56,214 nucleotides of DNA from Rhodospirillales bacterium (GCA_025362815.1 JANYFG010000103.1:1-56214); one strand, 5' to 3'. Counted from the stretch's first letter, positions 25,874 through 42,781 are shown. Notes: generated by a model from the sequence alone, not told the origin. Numbers and translations are program-made.

Positions 25874-26770
25874 TCAACCGGCGCGCGCCAAAGACATCAT
25901 CAGATGCTCGGCCTGGGTGATGGCGGTGCTCGCGCAGCCGGCGGTGGCATCGGCGCCACAGGCCGAGACACTGTCCGGACAGGCCGTGAAAACCGGCCCC
26001 CCCACCATGACGCCGAGGCGCAGATTGCGCGATGCCTTACGCACCGCCTTGATTGTTTTCGCGAGGCTGTCGAGCTGGTCGGTGGCGCCCACCGAGAACC
26101 CGATGATGTCGAACCACGAGCCCTCCACCAGAGCTGCCATGTCGGCATCCGAATGCGCGCGCTCGCAGCACACCTCCCAGCCGGCGCGCAGGAAATGCTC
26201 GGCCACCATCGCGAGGCCGAACGAATGCTGGCCGCCCACCGCGGGCACCAGCAGGATCCGCGCCTCCTGAGCCCGCGTGGGGGCGGTGCCCACGAACGCC
26301 GCGCTCATGCTGCGCATGATCTCCTGCAGCCGGAACACGCCGATGGTCACGGCGGTGAAATTCACGTTGTCGTCTTCCCACATCCGGCCGAGATGCCGCG
26401 CGGAAGCGCCGAGCAAAAGCTCATACAGCGCCTCCAGCCGCACGCCGCGCTCGGCGAGCTCGCGCAGATATGCCACGGCGAGGCTTTCGTCGCGGTCCAG
26501 CACGAGTGCCGCGAAACGGTCGACCTCGCCATCCTCGGGCTGCCACGCGAGGCCATGCTCAGGCCGCACGCGGGCGCGCAACTCGGCACGCCGGGCCTGG
26601 AGCAGGCGCGGGATGATCTCGGTGGTGATGGCCTCGGTGAGAAGTGTCACGTGCGCCTGTCGCGTTTCGCGATACAGGGGCGCCGACGGGGCGTTGCTCG
26701 ATTGCGTCGACACTGTATCTCGACCTTCCCATCCCGAAACGTCCATCTCAGATCCCTTCAGCCCCGGCAT
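25874..26770 (-). CDS. ppaA: PpaA/AerR-type cobalamin-binding antirepressor
   Basis: A 298-aa regulator made next to ppsR. Residues about 85-160 form the helical cap region (HLGRMWEDDNVNFTAVTIG). About 168-290 is a B12-binding-like fold with VPAVGGQHSFGLAMVAEHF (His182), AHSDADMAALVEGSWFDIIGFSVG and the C-terminal GGPVF. In Rhodobacter, AerR/PpaA binds cobalamin and modulates CrtJ/PpsR so that photosynthesis genes respond to light and oxygen. The ATG at 26770 follows GGGGAAG; an internal ATG (residue 9) after AAGGGA is an alternative. It is divergent from bchF across a 249-bp regulatory region. Confidence 0.9.
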   Translation of the reverse strand: MPGLKGSEMDVSGWEGRDTVSTQSSNAPSAPLYRETRQAHVTLLTEAITTEIIPRLLQARRAELRARVRPEHGLAWQPEDGEVDRFAALVLDRDESLAVAYLRELAERGVRLEALYELLLGASARHLGRMWEDDNVNFTAVTIGVFRLQEIMRSMSAAFVGTAPTRAQEARILLVPAVGGQHSFGLAMVAEHFLRAGWEVCCERAHSDADMAALVEGSWFDIIGFSVGATDQLDSLAKTIKAVRKASRNLRLGVMVGGPVFTACPDSVSACGADATAGCASTAITQAEHLMMSLARAG

Positions 26771-26810
26771 GAGCGCTTCCCCTTACAGATAATTCTTTTT
26801 GGTCTTGATG

Positions 26811-26828
26811 TGTCAAGCTGGATTTACG
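26811..26828. promoter_or_regulatory. Candidate PpsR operator in the ppaA-bchF divergent region
   Basis: TGT at 26811 and ACG at 26826 enclose exactly 12 nt, one mismatch from the palindromic PpsR/CrtJ consensus TGT-N12-ACA. A second TGT begins 8 nt further on (26837), in the register of tandem CrtJ sites, but its partner reads TCT at 26852. A minus-strand TTGACA (-35-like) overlaps the site and points toward ppaA; a plus-strand TTGACA at 26840 points toward bchF. It is a plausible but degenerate operator. Confidence 0.45.
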
Positions 26829-27019
26829 TTCAGCGTTGTTGACAGGTGTGATCTTTCCCTTCTAGCCTCTGCGTTAACGAAGAACGGATTGGGTGGATCA
26901 GAACTCCAGACCATACAATTTTCGGAGAAACGAGTGTTTTCAATGCGGTGGGAAAGCCCAGGTGCCTCAGCACCTTGCAGAGCACCCAGCGGATAAGTCC
27001 GCGGAGGCGATGTCAAGCG

Positions 27020-28944
<1,925 letters not shown>

Positions 28945-28948
28945 CACG

Positions 28949-30508
28949 ATGCAGCTGACGCTCTGGACCTATGAAGGCCCGCCCCATGTGGGCGCGATGC
29001 GGGTCGCCACCGGTATGAAGGGCCTGCACTACGTTCTGCATGCGCCGCAGGGCGACACGTATGCCGACCTGCTGTTCACCATGATCGAGCGCCGGTCCGA
29101 GCGTCCGCCCGTCACCTACACCACCTTCCAGGCCCGCGACCTCGGCAGCGACACCGCCGACCTGTTTCAGACAGCGGTGCGCGACTCGTATGAGCGTTTC
29201 AAGCCTGAAGCGCTGCTGGTCGGCGCGTCGTGCACCGCCGAGCTGATCCAGGATGACCCCGGCGGCCTCGCCCGTGCCTTGAACCTGCCGGTGCCGGTGG
29301 TGGCGGTGGAATTGCCGGCCTATCAGAAGAAAGAAAACTGGGGCGCGGCGGAGACGTTCTATCGCCTGGTGCGGGCCTTCGCGCAGCCGGTGGAGCGCAC
29401 GAAATCCGCGCGCCCACGCTGCAACATCCTGGGCCCCACTGCCTTGGGTTTCCGCCACCGCGACGACCTGCGCGAGATCTCGGGCCTGCTCGGCCAGATG
29501 GGAATCGACATCAACGTGACCGCCCCGCTGACGGCGGCACCCTCCGACCTCGCGCGCCTTGCGGATGCCGATTTCAACGTGGTGCTGTATCCCGAAATCG
29601 CGGGCATCACCGCCACCTACCTCACCAAGACCTTCGGCCAGCCGGCCACGAAGATCGTGCCGATCGGCGTGGGCGCCACGCGCGACTTCATCGCCGAGGT
29701 GGCGGCGCTGGCGGGTGTGGATGCCGCCGGCGTTTTGGCCGATTCGCATTCGCACATGCCTTGGTATGCGCGCTCGGTGGACAGCAATTATCTCACGGGC
29801 AAGCGGGTTTATGTGTTCGGCGACGCCACGCACGTGATCGCCGCGGCGCGGATCGCGCAGACCGAGCTCGGTTTCACCGTGGTGGGCATGGGCACCTACA
29901 GCCGCGAATTCGCCCGCGAGGTGCGCGAGGCGGCGAAGCTTTACGATGTGGAGGCGTTGATCACCGACGATTACCTCGATGTCGAGGAGCAGGTGGCATC
30001 GCTCAATCCGGAGCTGGTTCTGGGCAGCCAGATGGAGCGACATATCGCCAAGCGCCTGGGCGTGCCGTGCGCGATGATCTCGGCGCCGATGCATGTGCAG
30101 GATTTCCCGGCGCGCTACGCCCCGCAGATGGGGTTCGAGGGCGCAAACGTCATCTTCGACAGCTGGGTGCATCCGTTGATGATGGGGCTTGAGGAACATC
30201 TGTTGGGGATGTTCCGCGAGGACACGGAATTCTCGCATGCGCCGTCGCATCTGGGGGCGGCCCCCCAGGCGGCACCGTCTTCGACCGAGTCGCCGGTTCC
30301 GGCCGCGCTGCACGAGGCCGATGTCGCCGTTCTGGACGCGCCGGGCGCGCCCGGCTGGACCGCCGATGCCGAAAAGGAACTCGGCAAGATTCCGTTTTTC
30401 GTCCGCGGCAAGGCACGCCGCAACACCGAGCGTTTCGCCAGGGATCGTGGCGTGGCGCTCATCACGGTGGACACCATCTATGACGCCAAATCCCATTTCA
30501 GCCGCTGA
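28949..30508 (+). CDS. bchB: Dark-operative protochlorophyllide reductase subunit B
   Basis: Partner of BchN in the NB component. The ATG at 28949, 4 bp after bchN, gives 519 aa and begins [20 protein letters not shown]. Asp36 (APQGDTYAD), the unusual fourth ligand of the NB cluster, and Cys95 (GASCTAEL) fall at exactly the positions described for BchB. A variable Pro/Ala linker lies near residues 430-465 before the conserved C-terminal domain ([15 protein letters not shown]). bchH starts 1 bp after the stop. Confidence 0.97.
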   Translation: MQLTLWTYEGPPHVGAMRVATGMKGLHYVLHAPQGDTYADLLFTMIERRSERPPVTYTTFQARDLGSDTADLFQTAVRDSYERFKPEALLVGASCTAELIQDDPGGLARALNLPVPVVAVELPAYQKKENWGAAETFYRLVRAFAQPVERTKSARPRCNILGPTALGFRHRDDLREISGLLGQMGIDINVTAPLTAAPSDLARLADADFNVVLYPEIAGITATYLTKTFGQPATKIVPIGVGATRDFIAEVAALAGVDAAGVLADSHSHMPWYARSVDSNYLTGKRVYVFGDATHVIAAARIAQTELGFTVVGMGTYSREFAREVREAAKLYDVEALITDDYLDVEEQVASLNPELVLGSQMERHIAKRLGVPCAMISAPMHVQDFPARYAPQMGFEGANVIFDSWVHPLMMGLEEHLLGMFREDTEFSHAPSHLGAAPQAAPSSTESPVPAALHEADVAVLDAPGAPGWTADAEKELGKIPFFVRGKARRNTERFARDRGVALITVDTIYDAKSHFSR

Positions 30509-30509
30509 C

Positions 30510-35022
<4,513 letters not shown>

Positions 35023-35023
<1 letters not shown>

Positions 35024-35724
35024 TGACCAGCCTCTCCTACGCCAAGCGTCGCGGCGAGCTCGAGACCTATTTCGATCGCACCGCGGCTGCGGCCTGGGCG
35101 CGGCTCACGTCGGATGCCCCGGTCAGCGGCGTGCGCGCCACGGTGCGCGCCGGGCGTGATGCCACGCGCGCCACCTTGCTGAGCTATCTTCCGCGGGATC
35201 TCACGGGCCGACGCATTCTGGATGCCGGTTGCGGCACGGGGGCGTTTGCGTTCGAGGCGGCCCGGCGCGGGGCCGAGGTGGTGGCGATCGATCTTGCCTC
35301 CACGCTCGTGGGCCTGGCGCAGACCCGCGTGCCCGCCGATCTCGGCGCCGGCTCCGTCACCTTCCTGACCGGCGACATGCTGAGTCCGGATCTGGGTGAA
35401 TTCGACCATGTTGTCGCCATGGACAGCATCATTCACTACGAGGGTGCCGACATGACCCGCGTGCTGGATGGCTGGGCCGCGCGCACGCGTCGTTCCATCC
35501 TTTTCACGGTGGCCCCGCAGACGCCGCTTTTGATGGTGGTGTTCGCGGTCGGCAAGTTGTTCCCCCGCAAGGACCGCTCGCCCGCCATCGTGCCGATCCG
35601 GCCCGATGATCTGTGGGCCCGCCTGTCACGCGCGCCGTTGTGGGCCCACTTCGTGAATGGCCGCACCCATCGTGTGTCCACCGGCTTCTACAAATCCCAG
35701 ATCATGGAGATCGTGCGCAGATGA
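35023..35724 (+). CDS. bchM: Magnesium-protoporphyrin O-methyltransferase
   Basis: Transfers methyl from S-adenosylmethionine to the C13 propionate of Mg-protoporphyrin IX, giving the AcsF substrate. The ATG at 35023 shares a base with the bchL stop (TGATG); 233 aa. The class I SAM fold has motif I ILDAGCGTGAFAFEAARRG, the acidic end of strand 2 in VVAIDLA, and FDHVVAMDSIIHYE. The C-terminal RVSTGFYKSQIMEIVR is typical of BchM. The stop overlaps the lhaA start. Confidence 0.95.
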
Positions 35725-37187
35725 GCGCGCTCCGGTCTGCCAACGACAGGCTGTCGCGGCAATGGAGCAAGGTTGGAACCCAGTTCCTGCCGTTTGCCGA
35801 TATGGTCACGGCTGAGCTGACGATCGGCCGGCTGCTGCGTCTGTCGCTGTTCCAGGTCACGGTCGGCATGGCGGCGGCGCTGCTGATCGGCACGTTGAAC
35901 CGGGTGATGATCGTGGAGCTCGGCCTCAGCGCGTCGCTGGTGGCGGTGATGGTGTCGGCGCCTTTGGTGTTCGCGCCGATGCGCGCCATCGTGGGACACC
36001 GGTCGGACAACCATCGTTCGGCCCTGGGCTGGCGCCGCGTGCCCTATATTTTCTTCGGCACCGGCATGCAGTTCGGCGGCTTTGCCATCATGCCGTTCGC
36101 GCTCATTCTGCTGTCCGGCGACAGCCAAGCGCCGGCCATCGTGGGCCAGGTCAGCGCCGGTCTTGCCTTTCTGATGGTGGGCGTGGGCCTGCACACGGTG
36201 CAGACGGCGGGGCTGGCGTTGGCCACCGACCTCGCGCCGAAGCATGCGCAGACCAAGGTCGTGGTGCTGATGTGCGTCATGCTGCTGGTGGGCATCGTTG
36301 TGAGCTCGGTGGTGTTCGGGCTGCTGCTGGCCACGTTCAGCCAGATCAAGCTGATCCAGGTGGTGCAGGGCGCCGGCGCGGTCACGCTCATTCTCAACGT
36401 CGTGGCAATCTGGAAGCAGGAGCCGCGAGATCCCAAGCGGACGATGAACGACAAGGCGAAACCAGCCTTCCGTGAGGCCTGGGCCGCTTTCGCGCTCGGC
36501 GGCAATGCCCGGCGTCGCCTGCTCACGGTGGCGCTTGGCACGGCTGCGTTCAGCATGGAAGATATTCTGCTGGAGCCGTATGGCGGGCAGATCCTGCATC
36601 TGTCGGTGGGTGCCACCACGGCGCTGACGGCTTTGCTGGCGGTGGGTGGTCTGGCTGGGCTGGCTGTGGCGGCGCGCCTGCTGTCGCGCAGGTTCGACCC
36701 GTATCTGGTGGCGGCATTCGGCATCGGCGCCGGGATCGTGGCGTTCAGCGCGGTGATCTTTGCCGAACCCTTCGAATCGGCCACGCTGTTCGGCATCGGC
36801 ACCACGCTGATCGGCTTCGGCGCCGCGCTGTTCTCGGTCGGCACCCTCATGGCCACCATTGCGGTGGCACGCGAGGGCCAGACCGGGTTGGCGCTGGGTG
36901 CCTGGGGCGCGGCAGAGGCCTCCGCCGCGGGCCTTGCCATCGCGGCCGGCGGCATCCTGCGCGACGTGGTCTCCTACTATGCCGAGCAGGGGGTGCTGGG
37001 CGACGTGCTGGCCAATCCCGGGACCGGTTACAGCGTTGTCTATCATGTCGAGATCGCCTTGCTGTTTGTCACCTTGGTGGCACTCGGCCCGCTCGTGCGC
37101 GGTGGCCGCCGCTCGGGGCGCCATGCGGCCGTCCGCGATCCGGCGTCCATCTCTCTTTCCACCGCTCCCCTCTCAACATTGAGGTAA
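35721..37187 (+). CDS. lhaA: Light-harvesting 1 assembly protein LhaA (PucC family)
   Basis: A 488-aa polytopic membrane protein with about 12 helices. The ATG at 35721 overlaps the bchM stop. RLSLFQVTVGMAAALLIGTLNRVMIVELG, FAPMRAIVGHRSDNHRSALGWRRVPYI and SMEDILLEPYGGQIL are diagnostic of the LhaA/PucC subgroup. The location between bchM and puhA is that of Rhodobacter lhaA (orf1696), needed for LH1 assembly around the reaction centre. It is related to, but distinct from, the bch2 product at 22080-23462. Confidence 0.93.
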   Translation: MSALRSANDRLSRQWSKVGTQFLPFADMVTAELTIGRLLRLSLFQVTVGMAAALLIGTLNRVMIVELGLSASLVAVMVSAPLVFAPMRAIVGHRSDNHRSALGWRRVPYIFFGTGMQFGGFAIMPFALILLSGDSQAPAIVGQVSAGLAFLMVGVGLHTVQTAGLALATDLAPKHAQTKVVVLMCVMLLVGIVVSSVVFGLLLATFSQIKLIQVVQGAGAVTLILNVVAIWKQEPRDPKRTMNDKAKPAFREAWAAFALGGNARRRLLTVALGTAAFSMEDILLEPYGGQILHLSVGATTALTALLAVGGLAGLAVAARLLSRRFDPYLVAAFGIGAGIVAFSAVIFAEPFESATLFGIGTTLIGFGAALFSVGTLMATIAVAREGQTGLALGAWGAAEASAAGLAIAAGGILRDVVSYYAEQGVLGDVLANPGTGYSVVYHVEIALLFVTLVALGPLVRGGRRSGRHAAVRDPASISLSTAPLSTLR

Positions 37188-37191
37188 CACC

Positions 37192-37971
37192 ATGCAGACC
37201 GGCGCCTTCACGCAGTATTTCGACATTGCTCAGATCACCCTTTACGGTTTCTGGATCTTCTTCTTCGGCCTGGTCATCCACCTGCAACGCGAAAGCCGGC
37301 GGGAGGGATTTCCGTTGGTGTCCGATATCCCCGGCCGCGCGGCGCTGGACCCCGGTGCGGCCATGCCGGCGCCGAAGGTGTTTTTGCTGCACAACGGCAT
37401 CACCGTGCTGGCGCCGCGCGCCGAGGCAATGGAGCCCGAGCCGAAGGCTGTGCCGATTGCAAACTTCCCCGGCGCCCCGCTGGACCCGACCGGCGACCCG
37501 ATGATCGACGGCGTGGGCCCCGCCGCCTGGGCGAACCGCACGGACATGCCGGACGTGATGTGGGAGACCGGCGAGGCGCGCATCGTGCCCACACGGGTGG
37601 CGCCTGATTTCCATGTGGCCGAGGAAGACCCCAATCCCGTCGGCATGGAGGTGATCGGCTGCGACGGCCTGGTGGGCGGCGTCGTCATCGACGTGTGGGT
37701 GGACCGGTCCGAGACCGTGGCGCGCTATCTGGAGGTTGAGCTTGCCTCGGCCATGGGGCCGCGCACCGTGTTGCTGCCCACCACGATGTCGGTGATCAGG
37801 TCCAAGGCACGGCAGGTGAAGGTTCGGTCCATCACCTCCTTCCAGTTCGCCAACGTGCCGGCTCTGCGCCATCCGGATCAGGTGACGCGCCTGGAAGAGG
37901 ACAAGATCTGCGGCTACTACGCCGGCGGCACGCTGTATGCCACCGCCGGGCGGACGGAACCGCTGATATGA
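37192..37971 (+). CDS. puhA: Photosynthetic reaction centre subunit H
   Basis: The H subunit caps the L/M heterodimer on the cytoplasmic side and tunes proton delivery to QB. The 259-aa product has one membrane helix near the N-terminus (about residues 12-32, ITLYGFWIFFFGLVIHLQRES), then the cytoplasmic beta-rich domain with FPLVSDIPGR, PNPVGMEVIGCDG and FANVPALRHPDQVTRLEEDKI. The pufLM genes for its partners are not in the window. puhB overlaps by ATGA. Confidence 0.97.
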   Translation: MQTGAFTQYFDIAQITLYGFWIFFFGLVIHLQRESRREGFPLVSDIPGRAALDPGAAMPAPKVFLLHNGITVLAPRAEAMEPEPKAVPIANFPGAPLDPTGDPMIDGVGPAAWANRTDMPDVMWETGEARIVPTRVAPDFHVAEEDPNPVGMEVIGCDGLVGGVVIDVWVDRSETVARYLEVELASAMGPRTVLLPTTMSVIRSKARQVKVRSITSFQFANVPALRHPDQVTRLEEDKICGYYAGGTLYATAGRTEPLI

Positions 37972-38690
37972 CACGCGTCAACATGACGCGCGACAGCAAG
38001 GCGCCCGCCTCAGGCGGCGCCGGGCCGTCCGAGGAAAGCCATTACGAGAGCGACGAGCCGGTGCGTGGGCTGCCGGCCCGCCTGCCCAAGGGCGAGCAAC
38101 TGCTGTGGCAGGGCGAGCCCAACTGGAAGGTGCTGGCGCTGCGCACCTTCCACGCCCGCAAGATCGCCATCTATTTCGGCCTGCTGATCGTGTGGGACGT
38201 GCTGTCCACCTTGTATGACGGCCAGTCGCTCTCCGATCAGGGCATGCCGCTGTTGCAGCTTACGGGGCTGGGGGCCGCGGCCATCGGCATCATCTGCCTG
38301 TTCTGCTACGCTGTCAGCCGCACCACCGTGTATACCATCACCAGCAAGCGCCTGGTCATCCGCGCCGGCATCGCGCTGCCGAAAACGATCAACATTCCCT
38401 TCGTGCGCATTGCCAGCGCAGGGGTGAGGGTCAATCCCGACGGCAGCGGCAACGTGTTGCTGACCCCGCTTGCCGACGACAAGATCGCCTATCTGCTGCT
38501 GTGGCCGCATGTGCAGGCGTGGAACCTGTCGCATGCCCAACCCATGCTGCGCGCGGTGACGGATGCCGCCGCGGTGGCACGTGTCCTCGGCGACGCGCTG
38601 GCGGCGGGGGGCGAAGGCCATGCAATTGCCGCGAGGTCTCAGATGGAGACGCCGATGCGCGGCCCGGCGCATGAGACCGTGGCCGCCTGA
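37968..38690 (+). CDS. puhB: Photosynthetic complex assembly protein PuhB
   Basis: A 240-aa membrane protein needed in Rhodobacter for reaction-centre assembly. It has a polar N-terminus, the LPKGEQLLWQGEPNW motif, two to three hydrophobic segments (about residues 65-130), and a PH-like module containing YTITSKRLVIRAGIALP and FVRIASAGVRVNPDGSGNV. It follows puhA with an ATGA overlap, the standard puhABC order. A 24-bp gap separates it from puhC. Confidence 0.93.
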   Translation: MTRVNMTRDSKAPASGGAGPSEESHYESDEPVRGLPARLPKGEQLLWQGEPNWKVLALRTFHARKIAIYFGLLIVWDVLSTLYDGQSLSDQGMPLLQLTGLGAAAIGIICLFCYAVSRTTVYTITSKRLVIRAGIALPKTINIPFVRIASAGVRVNPDGSGNVLLTPLADDKIAYLLLWPHVQAWNLSHAQPMLRAVTDAAAVARVLGDALAAGGEGHAIAARSQMETPMRGPAHETVAA

Positions 38691-38714
38691 CGAAACCACA
38701 CAGGACAATCGCTC

Positions 38715-39161
38715 ATGACAAAGCGCACCACCAAGATCTCCCTGCCGCTGGTCGTCTCCGCGCTGTTCCTGCTTGCGTGCGCCGGCACGGTGGTGGCCAC
38801 GCAGATCGTCTCGCCGGTGGAGGCCCATCCCACCGCGCGCGTGGTAGCGATGCGCGACCTCCGCTTCTCCGACCGTGTGGATGGCGGCGTGGAAGTGACG
38901 AACGCCGCCGACAACACGGTGGTGGCGGAGCTGGAACCGAACAGCAACAACTTCGTGCGGGCCATGATGCGCGGCCTCGTGCGCCAGCGGGTGCGCGAGC
39001 AGCAGGGGCCGGAGACGCCGTTTCGCCTCACGGCGTATGCGGATGGCGAGCTGACGTTGGAAGACCCCGTCACGCATCGCACCGTTGCATTGGCCGCGTT
39101 CGGGACCACAAATGCGGAAGCGTTTGTGAAGCTGCTTCCTCTGAAGGCGATCGACGAATGA
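38715..39161 (+). CDS. puhC: Photosynthetic complex assembly protein PuhC
   Basis: A 148-aa protein with one N-terminal membrane helix (about residues 9-30) and a periplasmic domain. The pattern [15 protein letters not shown] then [15 protein letters not shown] and [17 protein letters not shown] is characteristic of PuhC, which supports assembly of the RC-LH1 complex. It lies between puhB and a 110-aa ORF with which it overlaps by ATGA. AGGA lies upstream of the ATG. Confidence 0.9.
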   Translation: MTKRTTKISLPLVVSALFLLACAGTVVATQIVSPVEAHPTARVVAMRDLRFSDRVDGGVEVTNAADNTVVAELEPNSNNFVRAMMRGLVRQRVREQQGPETPFRLTAYADGELTLEDPVTHRTVALAAFGTTNAEAFVKLLPLKAIDE

Positions 39162-39490
39162 GCTGGAACCACATCCTCGGCCGCGAGACCGAGCAGGGCA
39201 CGGTGGACGTGGAGATCGAAAAGACGCAGGACAGCTTCCACGTCTATGCGATCCCCACGAGCTTCGAGGTGCGCGAGGGCGACCAGGTGCTGCTGCACGA
39301 TGTGCCGACCGATATCGATTTCGGCGCGCAGTTCAGCCTGCAATGCCGCGCCACCATCAGCCGCGCCGGCCTGTTGGAACGCGCCTGGACCCGGCTTGCC
39401 GGTCTGTTCGAGTTGACCGAGCTTTACGAGGTGGGTTTTCAGCCCAAGGACGATATCGAAAACGGCATGGTTTCGAGGACCGCACGATGA
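39158..39490 (+). CDS. Small protein of the puhC-acsF interval, function unknown
   Basis: A 110-aa soluble protein whose start overlaps puhC and whose stop overlaps acsF (ATGA at both ends), so it is surely a translated member of the operon. It begins [20 protein letters not shown] and is mostly predicted beta-strand and acidic, with [18 protein letters not shown] in the middle and a C-terminal helix ending [10 protein letters not shown]. No catalytic motif or membrane segment is seen. Small ORFs occupy this slot in other alphaproteobacterial PGCs. A role in complex assembly or cyclase function is inferred only from position. Confidence 0.8.
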   Translation: MSWNHILGRETEQGTVDVEIEKTQDSFHVYAIPTSFEVREGDQVLLHDVPTDIDFGAQFSLQCRATISRAGLLERAWTRLAGLFELTELYEVGFQPKDDIENGMVSRTAR

Positions 39491-40578
39491 GCACCACCCT
39501 GACGGACCGTCCTGCCACCGACCCGGCGCGTCGCCGCGAGGTCAACGCCGCCACGAAATCGGCGCAGGAGGACACGATCCTCACGCCGCGTTTCTACACG
39601 ACCGATTTCCCGGCGATGGACCGCCTGAACGTGGAATCGGTGCGGGAGGACTGGGACAAGCTGGTCGCAGAAATGCGCGCCGACCCCAACAAGCGCCACT
39701 TCATGCGCAACGCGTTCTTCGATGTCGACGTGAACGCGATGGAGCCCAAGCTGCGCCGCGAGTTCATCGACTTCCTGGTGAGCTCCGTCACCGCCGAATT
39801 CTCCGGTTGCGTGCTGTATGCCGAAATCAAGAAGCGCATCACCAACCCCGATGTGCGCGAGCTGTTCGCCTTCATGGCGCGAGACGAGGCGCGGCATGCC
39901 GGCTTCATCAACGATACGCTGAAGGACTTCAACGTCGGCGTGGATCTCAGCTTTCTCACGAGATCGAAGAAATACACGTTCTTCCAGCCGAAATTCATCT
40001 TCTACGCCACGTATCTGTCCGAGAAGATCGGCTACGCCCGCTACATCACCATCTACCGGCATTTGCAGGCGCATCCGGAATTCATGATCCATCCGATTTT
40101 CAAGTGGTTCGAAAACTGGTGCAACGACGAGTTCCGCCATGGCGAGGCGTTCGCGCTGCTGATGCGGTCCAACCCGAAATACCTCACCGGCGTGAACAAG
40201 CTGTGGATCCGCTTCTTCGTGCTGGCGGTGTTCGCCACGATGTATGTGCGCGACCATGCGCGGCATGAATTCCACGCCGGCATGGGCATCGATCCCACCG
40301 ACTATGATTTCAAGGTGTTCCGCATCACATCCGAAATCAGCAAGCAGGTGTTCCCGATCACGCTGGATCTCGACAATCCCGCGTTCGCACGTGGGTTGGA
40401 GCGGATGCGCAAGATCACCGAGGGTCTGTCGCGCGCCAAGAAGCAGGGCGGGTTCGTGGGCGGCGTGAAGCGCCTGGGCTATACGGCGGCCGCGGCGGCC
40501 AATTTCGCGCGCCTGTATCTGTTGCCCGTCCACACCCACGAACTGCCGGCCAACGTGCGCCTGCAGCCGGTCTGGTAG
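39487..40578 (+). CDS. acsF: Oxygen-dependent Mg-protoporphyrin IX monomethyl ester cyclase
   Basis: Forms the isocyclic E ring of chlorophylls using O2 at a diiron centre. The 363-aa product has the ferritin-like iron-ligand motifs DEARH (Glu134, His137) and [10 protein letters not shown] (Glu215, His218). The AcsF-typical [34 protein letters not shown] and [18 protein letters not shown] are all present. The start overlaps the preceding ORF. Presence of AcsF, with no bchE in the window, points to pigment synthesis under air; a BchE elsewhere cannot be excluded. Confidence 0.96.
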   Translation: MSTTLTDRPATDPARRREVNAATKSAQEDTILTPRFYTTDFPAMDRLNVESVREDWDKLVAEMRADPNKRHFMRNAFFDVDVNAMEPKLRREFIDFLVSSVTAEFSGCVLYAEIKKRITNPDVRELFAFMARDEARHAGFINDTLKDFNVGVDLSFLTRSKKYTFFQPKFIFYATYLSEKIGYARYITIYRHLQAHPEFMIHPIFKWFENWCNDEFRHGEAFALLMRSNPKYLTGVNKLWIRFFVLAVFATMYVRDHARHEFHAGMGIDPTDYDFKVFRITSEISKQVFPITLDLDNPAFARGLERMRKITEGLSRAKKQGGFVGGVKRLGYTAAAAANFARLYLLPVHTHELPANVRLQPVW

Positions 40579-40585
40579 AAACGAC

Positions 40586-41407
40586 ATGGCCCTGTACGGA
40601 CTGCCCATCGCATTCGCGCTGTTCGTGTGGTGGGCCAGCACGGGCCTGATCATCTTTCTCGACCATCTTCCCCGCCGAACCTTTCCCATCAGCCTGCTGG
40701 GCGCGTCCGTCCTGGCGGGCTTCGCCTTTCAGGCGCTGGGCTGGATCGGCGACGACACGACGGTTCGCGGGGCCTATGCCGGCTTCGTGGTGGCGTTGAT
40801 CGTGTGGGGCTGGCAGGAAATGAGCTTCCTGATGGGTATCATCACCGGCCCGCGCAAACACGCCTGCCCGCATGACTGTCGCGGCTGGAAGCACTTCATC
40901 CACGGCGTACAGGTGGTGATCTACCACGAGCTGGCCATCATGGCCGGTTTCGCGGCCATTCTGGCGTTCAGCTGGGGCGGTGCCAACCAGGTGGCCACCT
41001 GGACCTACGCGATCCTGTGGGGCATGCGTGTCAGCGCCAAGCTCAATCTGTTCCTGGGCGTGCGCAACGTGAGCGAGCGCTTTTTGCCGGTGCATCTGCG
41101 CTACCTCGGCAGCTTCTTCCGCCAGCGCCCGATGAACGCGCTGATGCCGCTCTCCGTCACATTCGGCATGATCCTTTCAGTTGTTCTGGTGCAGCGCGCC
41201 GCGCATGCCGATGCGTCGGAGTTCGCCGCAACCTCGGCCACGTTCCTGGCAGCCATGATGGTGCTGGGCGTGGTGGAGCATTGGGCGCTTGTGATACCGG
41301 TCCCGTTTGAGGATCTGTGGAACTGGTATCTGCAGAAACGTGAGGCACGGCCCCCCTCCGCCGATCTCGCGGGGGTCGCGAAACCTGTTTCAGAGGCCGC
41401 ACGATGA
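40586..41407 (+). CDS. puhE: Putative photosynthetic complex assembly protein PuhE
   Basis: A 273-aa membrane protein with about seven helices, 7 bp after acs[21 protein letters not shown] at the start, [25 protein letters not shown] and [14 protein letters not shown] match the PuhE (DUF3623) family, which influences reaction-centre and bacteriochlorophyll levels in Rhodobacter. The [13 protein letters not shown] and [11 protein letters not shown] segments follow. It is followed by hemA, the conserved acsF-puhE-hemA order of several alphaproteobacterial PGCs. Confidence 0.92.
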   Translation: MALYGLPIAFALFVWWASTGLIIFLDHLPRRTFPISLLGASVLAGFAFQALGWIGDDTTVRGAYAGFVVALIVWGWQEMSFLMGIITGPRKHACPHDCRGWKHFIHGVQVVIYHELAIMAGFAAILAFSWGGANQVATWTYAILWGMRVSAKLNLFLGVRNVSERFLPVHLRYLGSFFRQRPMNALMPLSVTFGMILSVVLVQRAAHADASEFAATSATFLAAMMVLGVVEHWALVIPVPFEDLWNWYLQKREARPPSADLAGVAKPVSEAAR

Positions 41408-41466
41408 ACGCCGAAAGCGCCAGCCAGAACACGCCGACCTCGATGCTTTCTTCTTCGGAGGCTGCC

Positions 41467-42678
41467 ATGGATTACGAAGCGTTCTTCGGAAAGCAGCTCG
41501 ACGGCCTGCGCCGCGAGGGCAATTACCGGGTGTTCGCCGACCTCGAACGAAAGGCCGGTGCCTTCCCCAAGGCGCGCCGCCATGGCAACCACGGCGTGAG
41601 CGAGGTGACGGTGTGGTGCTCGAACGACTATCTCGGCATGGGCCAGCACCCCGATGTGATCGCCGCCATGCACGCCGCACTGGACAGTTGCGGCGCCGGC
41701 GCCGGCGGCACGCGCAACATTGCCGGCACCAACCATCACCACGTGCTGCTGGAAGCCGAGCTTGCAGACCTGCACGGCAAGGAAGCCGCCTTGCTGTTCA
41801 CCTCGGGCTACGTGTCCAACTGGGCCACCATTTCAACGCTGGCCTCGCGGTTGCCGAACTGCGTGATCCTGTCAGACGCGTCCAACCACGCCTCGATGAT
41901 CGAGGGGATCCGGCACAGCCGCGCCGAGACGGTGATCTTCAGGCATAACGACGTGGCGGATCTGGAGGCCAAGCTGGCCGCCGTGGAGCCGGGCCGGGCC
42001 AAGCTGATCGCGTTCGAGAGCGTGTACTCGATGGACGGCGACATCTCGCCGATGCGCGAGATCTGCGATCTGGCAGACAAGTATCATGCGCTGACCTATC
42101 TCGACGAGGTTCATGCCGTGGGCATGTATGGCCCGCGCGGCGGCGGCGTGTCGGAGCGGGAGGGCCTGGCGCATCGTATCGACGTGATCGAGGGCACGTT
42201 GGCCAAGGCGTTCGGCGTGGTGGGCGGCTATATCGCGGGCTCGGCGGCGATGTGCGATTTCGTGCGCAGCTTCTCCTCCGGCTTCATCTTCACCACCGCT
42301 TTGCCGCCGGCTATCGCGGCGGGGGCCACCGCGAGCATACGCTACCTCAAAACCAGCTCCGCCGAGCGCGAGGCGCAGCAGGCCAACGCGGCGCGGCTGC
42401 GGGTGATGCTGGATGCGGCGGGGCTGCCGCATCTGGACAACACAAGTCATATCGTGCCGGTGATGGTGGGCGACCCCGTGCGCTGCAAGCAATTGACAGA
42501 CCTCCTGCTCGAGGAACACGGCGTGTACGTGCAGCCGATCAACTACCCCACCGTGGCGCGCGGCACCGAACGGCTGCGTCTGACGCCGGGCCCGTTGCAT
42601 ACTGAGGCGGACATGCGCCATCTCGTGGCGTCCCTCTCCGCGGCGTGGTCGGCCTTGCAGCTCCGCCGCGCGGCCTGA
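41467..42678 (+). CDS. hemA: 5-aminolevulinate synthase
   Basis: Condenses succinyl-CoA and glycine to 5-aminolevulinate with PLP, the first tetrapyrrole step. ATG at 41467 is preferred because GGAGG lies 5 nt upstream and the product (403 aa) begins [14 protein letters not shown] like other ALAS. An ATG at 41404, overlapping the puhE stop, would add 21 unconserved residues. Family motifs: [46 protein letters not shown] and the PLP Lys247 in [13 protein letters not shown]. As the last gene of the rightward operon, it couples precursor supply to pigment synthesis. Confidence 0.95.
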   Translation: MDYEAFFGKQLDGLRREGNYRVFADLERKAGAFPKARRHGNHGVSEVTVWCSNDYLGMGQHPDVIAAMHAALDSCGAGAGGTRNIAGTNHHHVLLEAELADLHGKEAALLFTSGYVSNWATISTLASRLPNCVILSDASNHASMIEGIRHSRAETVIFRHNDVADLEAKLAAVEPGRAKLIAFESVYSMDGDISPMREICDLADKYHALTYLDEVHAVGMYGPRGGGVSEREGLAHRIDVIEGTLAKAFGVVGGYIAGSAAMCDFVRSFSSGFIFTTALPPAIAAGATASIRYLKTSSAEREAQQANAARLRVMLDAAGLPHLDNTSHIVPVMVGDPVRCKQLTDLLLEEHGVYVQPINYPTVARGTERLRLTPGPLHTEADMRHLVASLSAAWSALQLRRAA

Positions 42679-42781
42679 ATCGCGCCTTATCTCGGGCGTG
42701 AGCGCGGCGGCGCCTTGGAAACCGACGCGGTTTCGCATTGCGCGAGCTTAATGTCTGGCCGGCCGCTTTAAATAGCTATTG

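Noticed and set aside
42719-42733. AAACCG-ACG-CGGTTT hairpin after hemA
   Set aside because: A 6-bp stem with a 3-nt loop and no U-tract is too weak to call a terminator.
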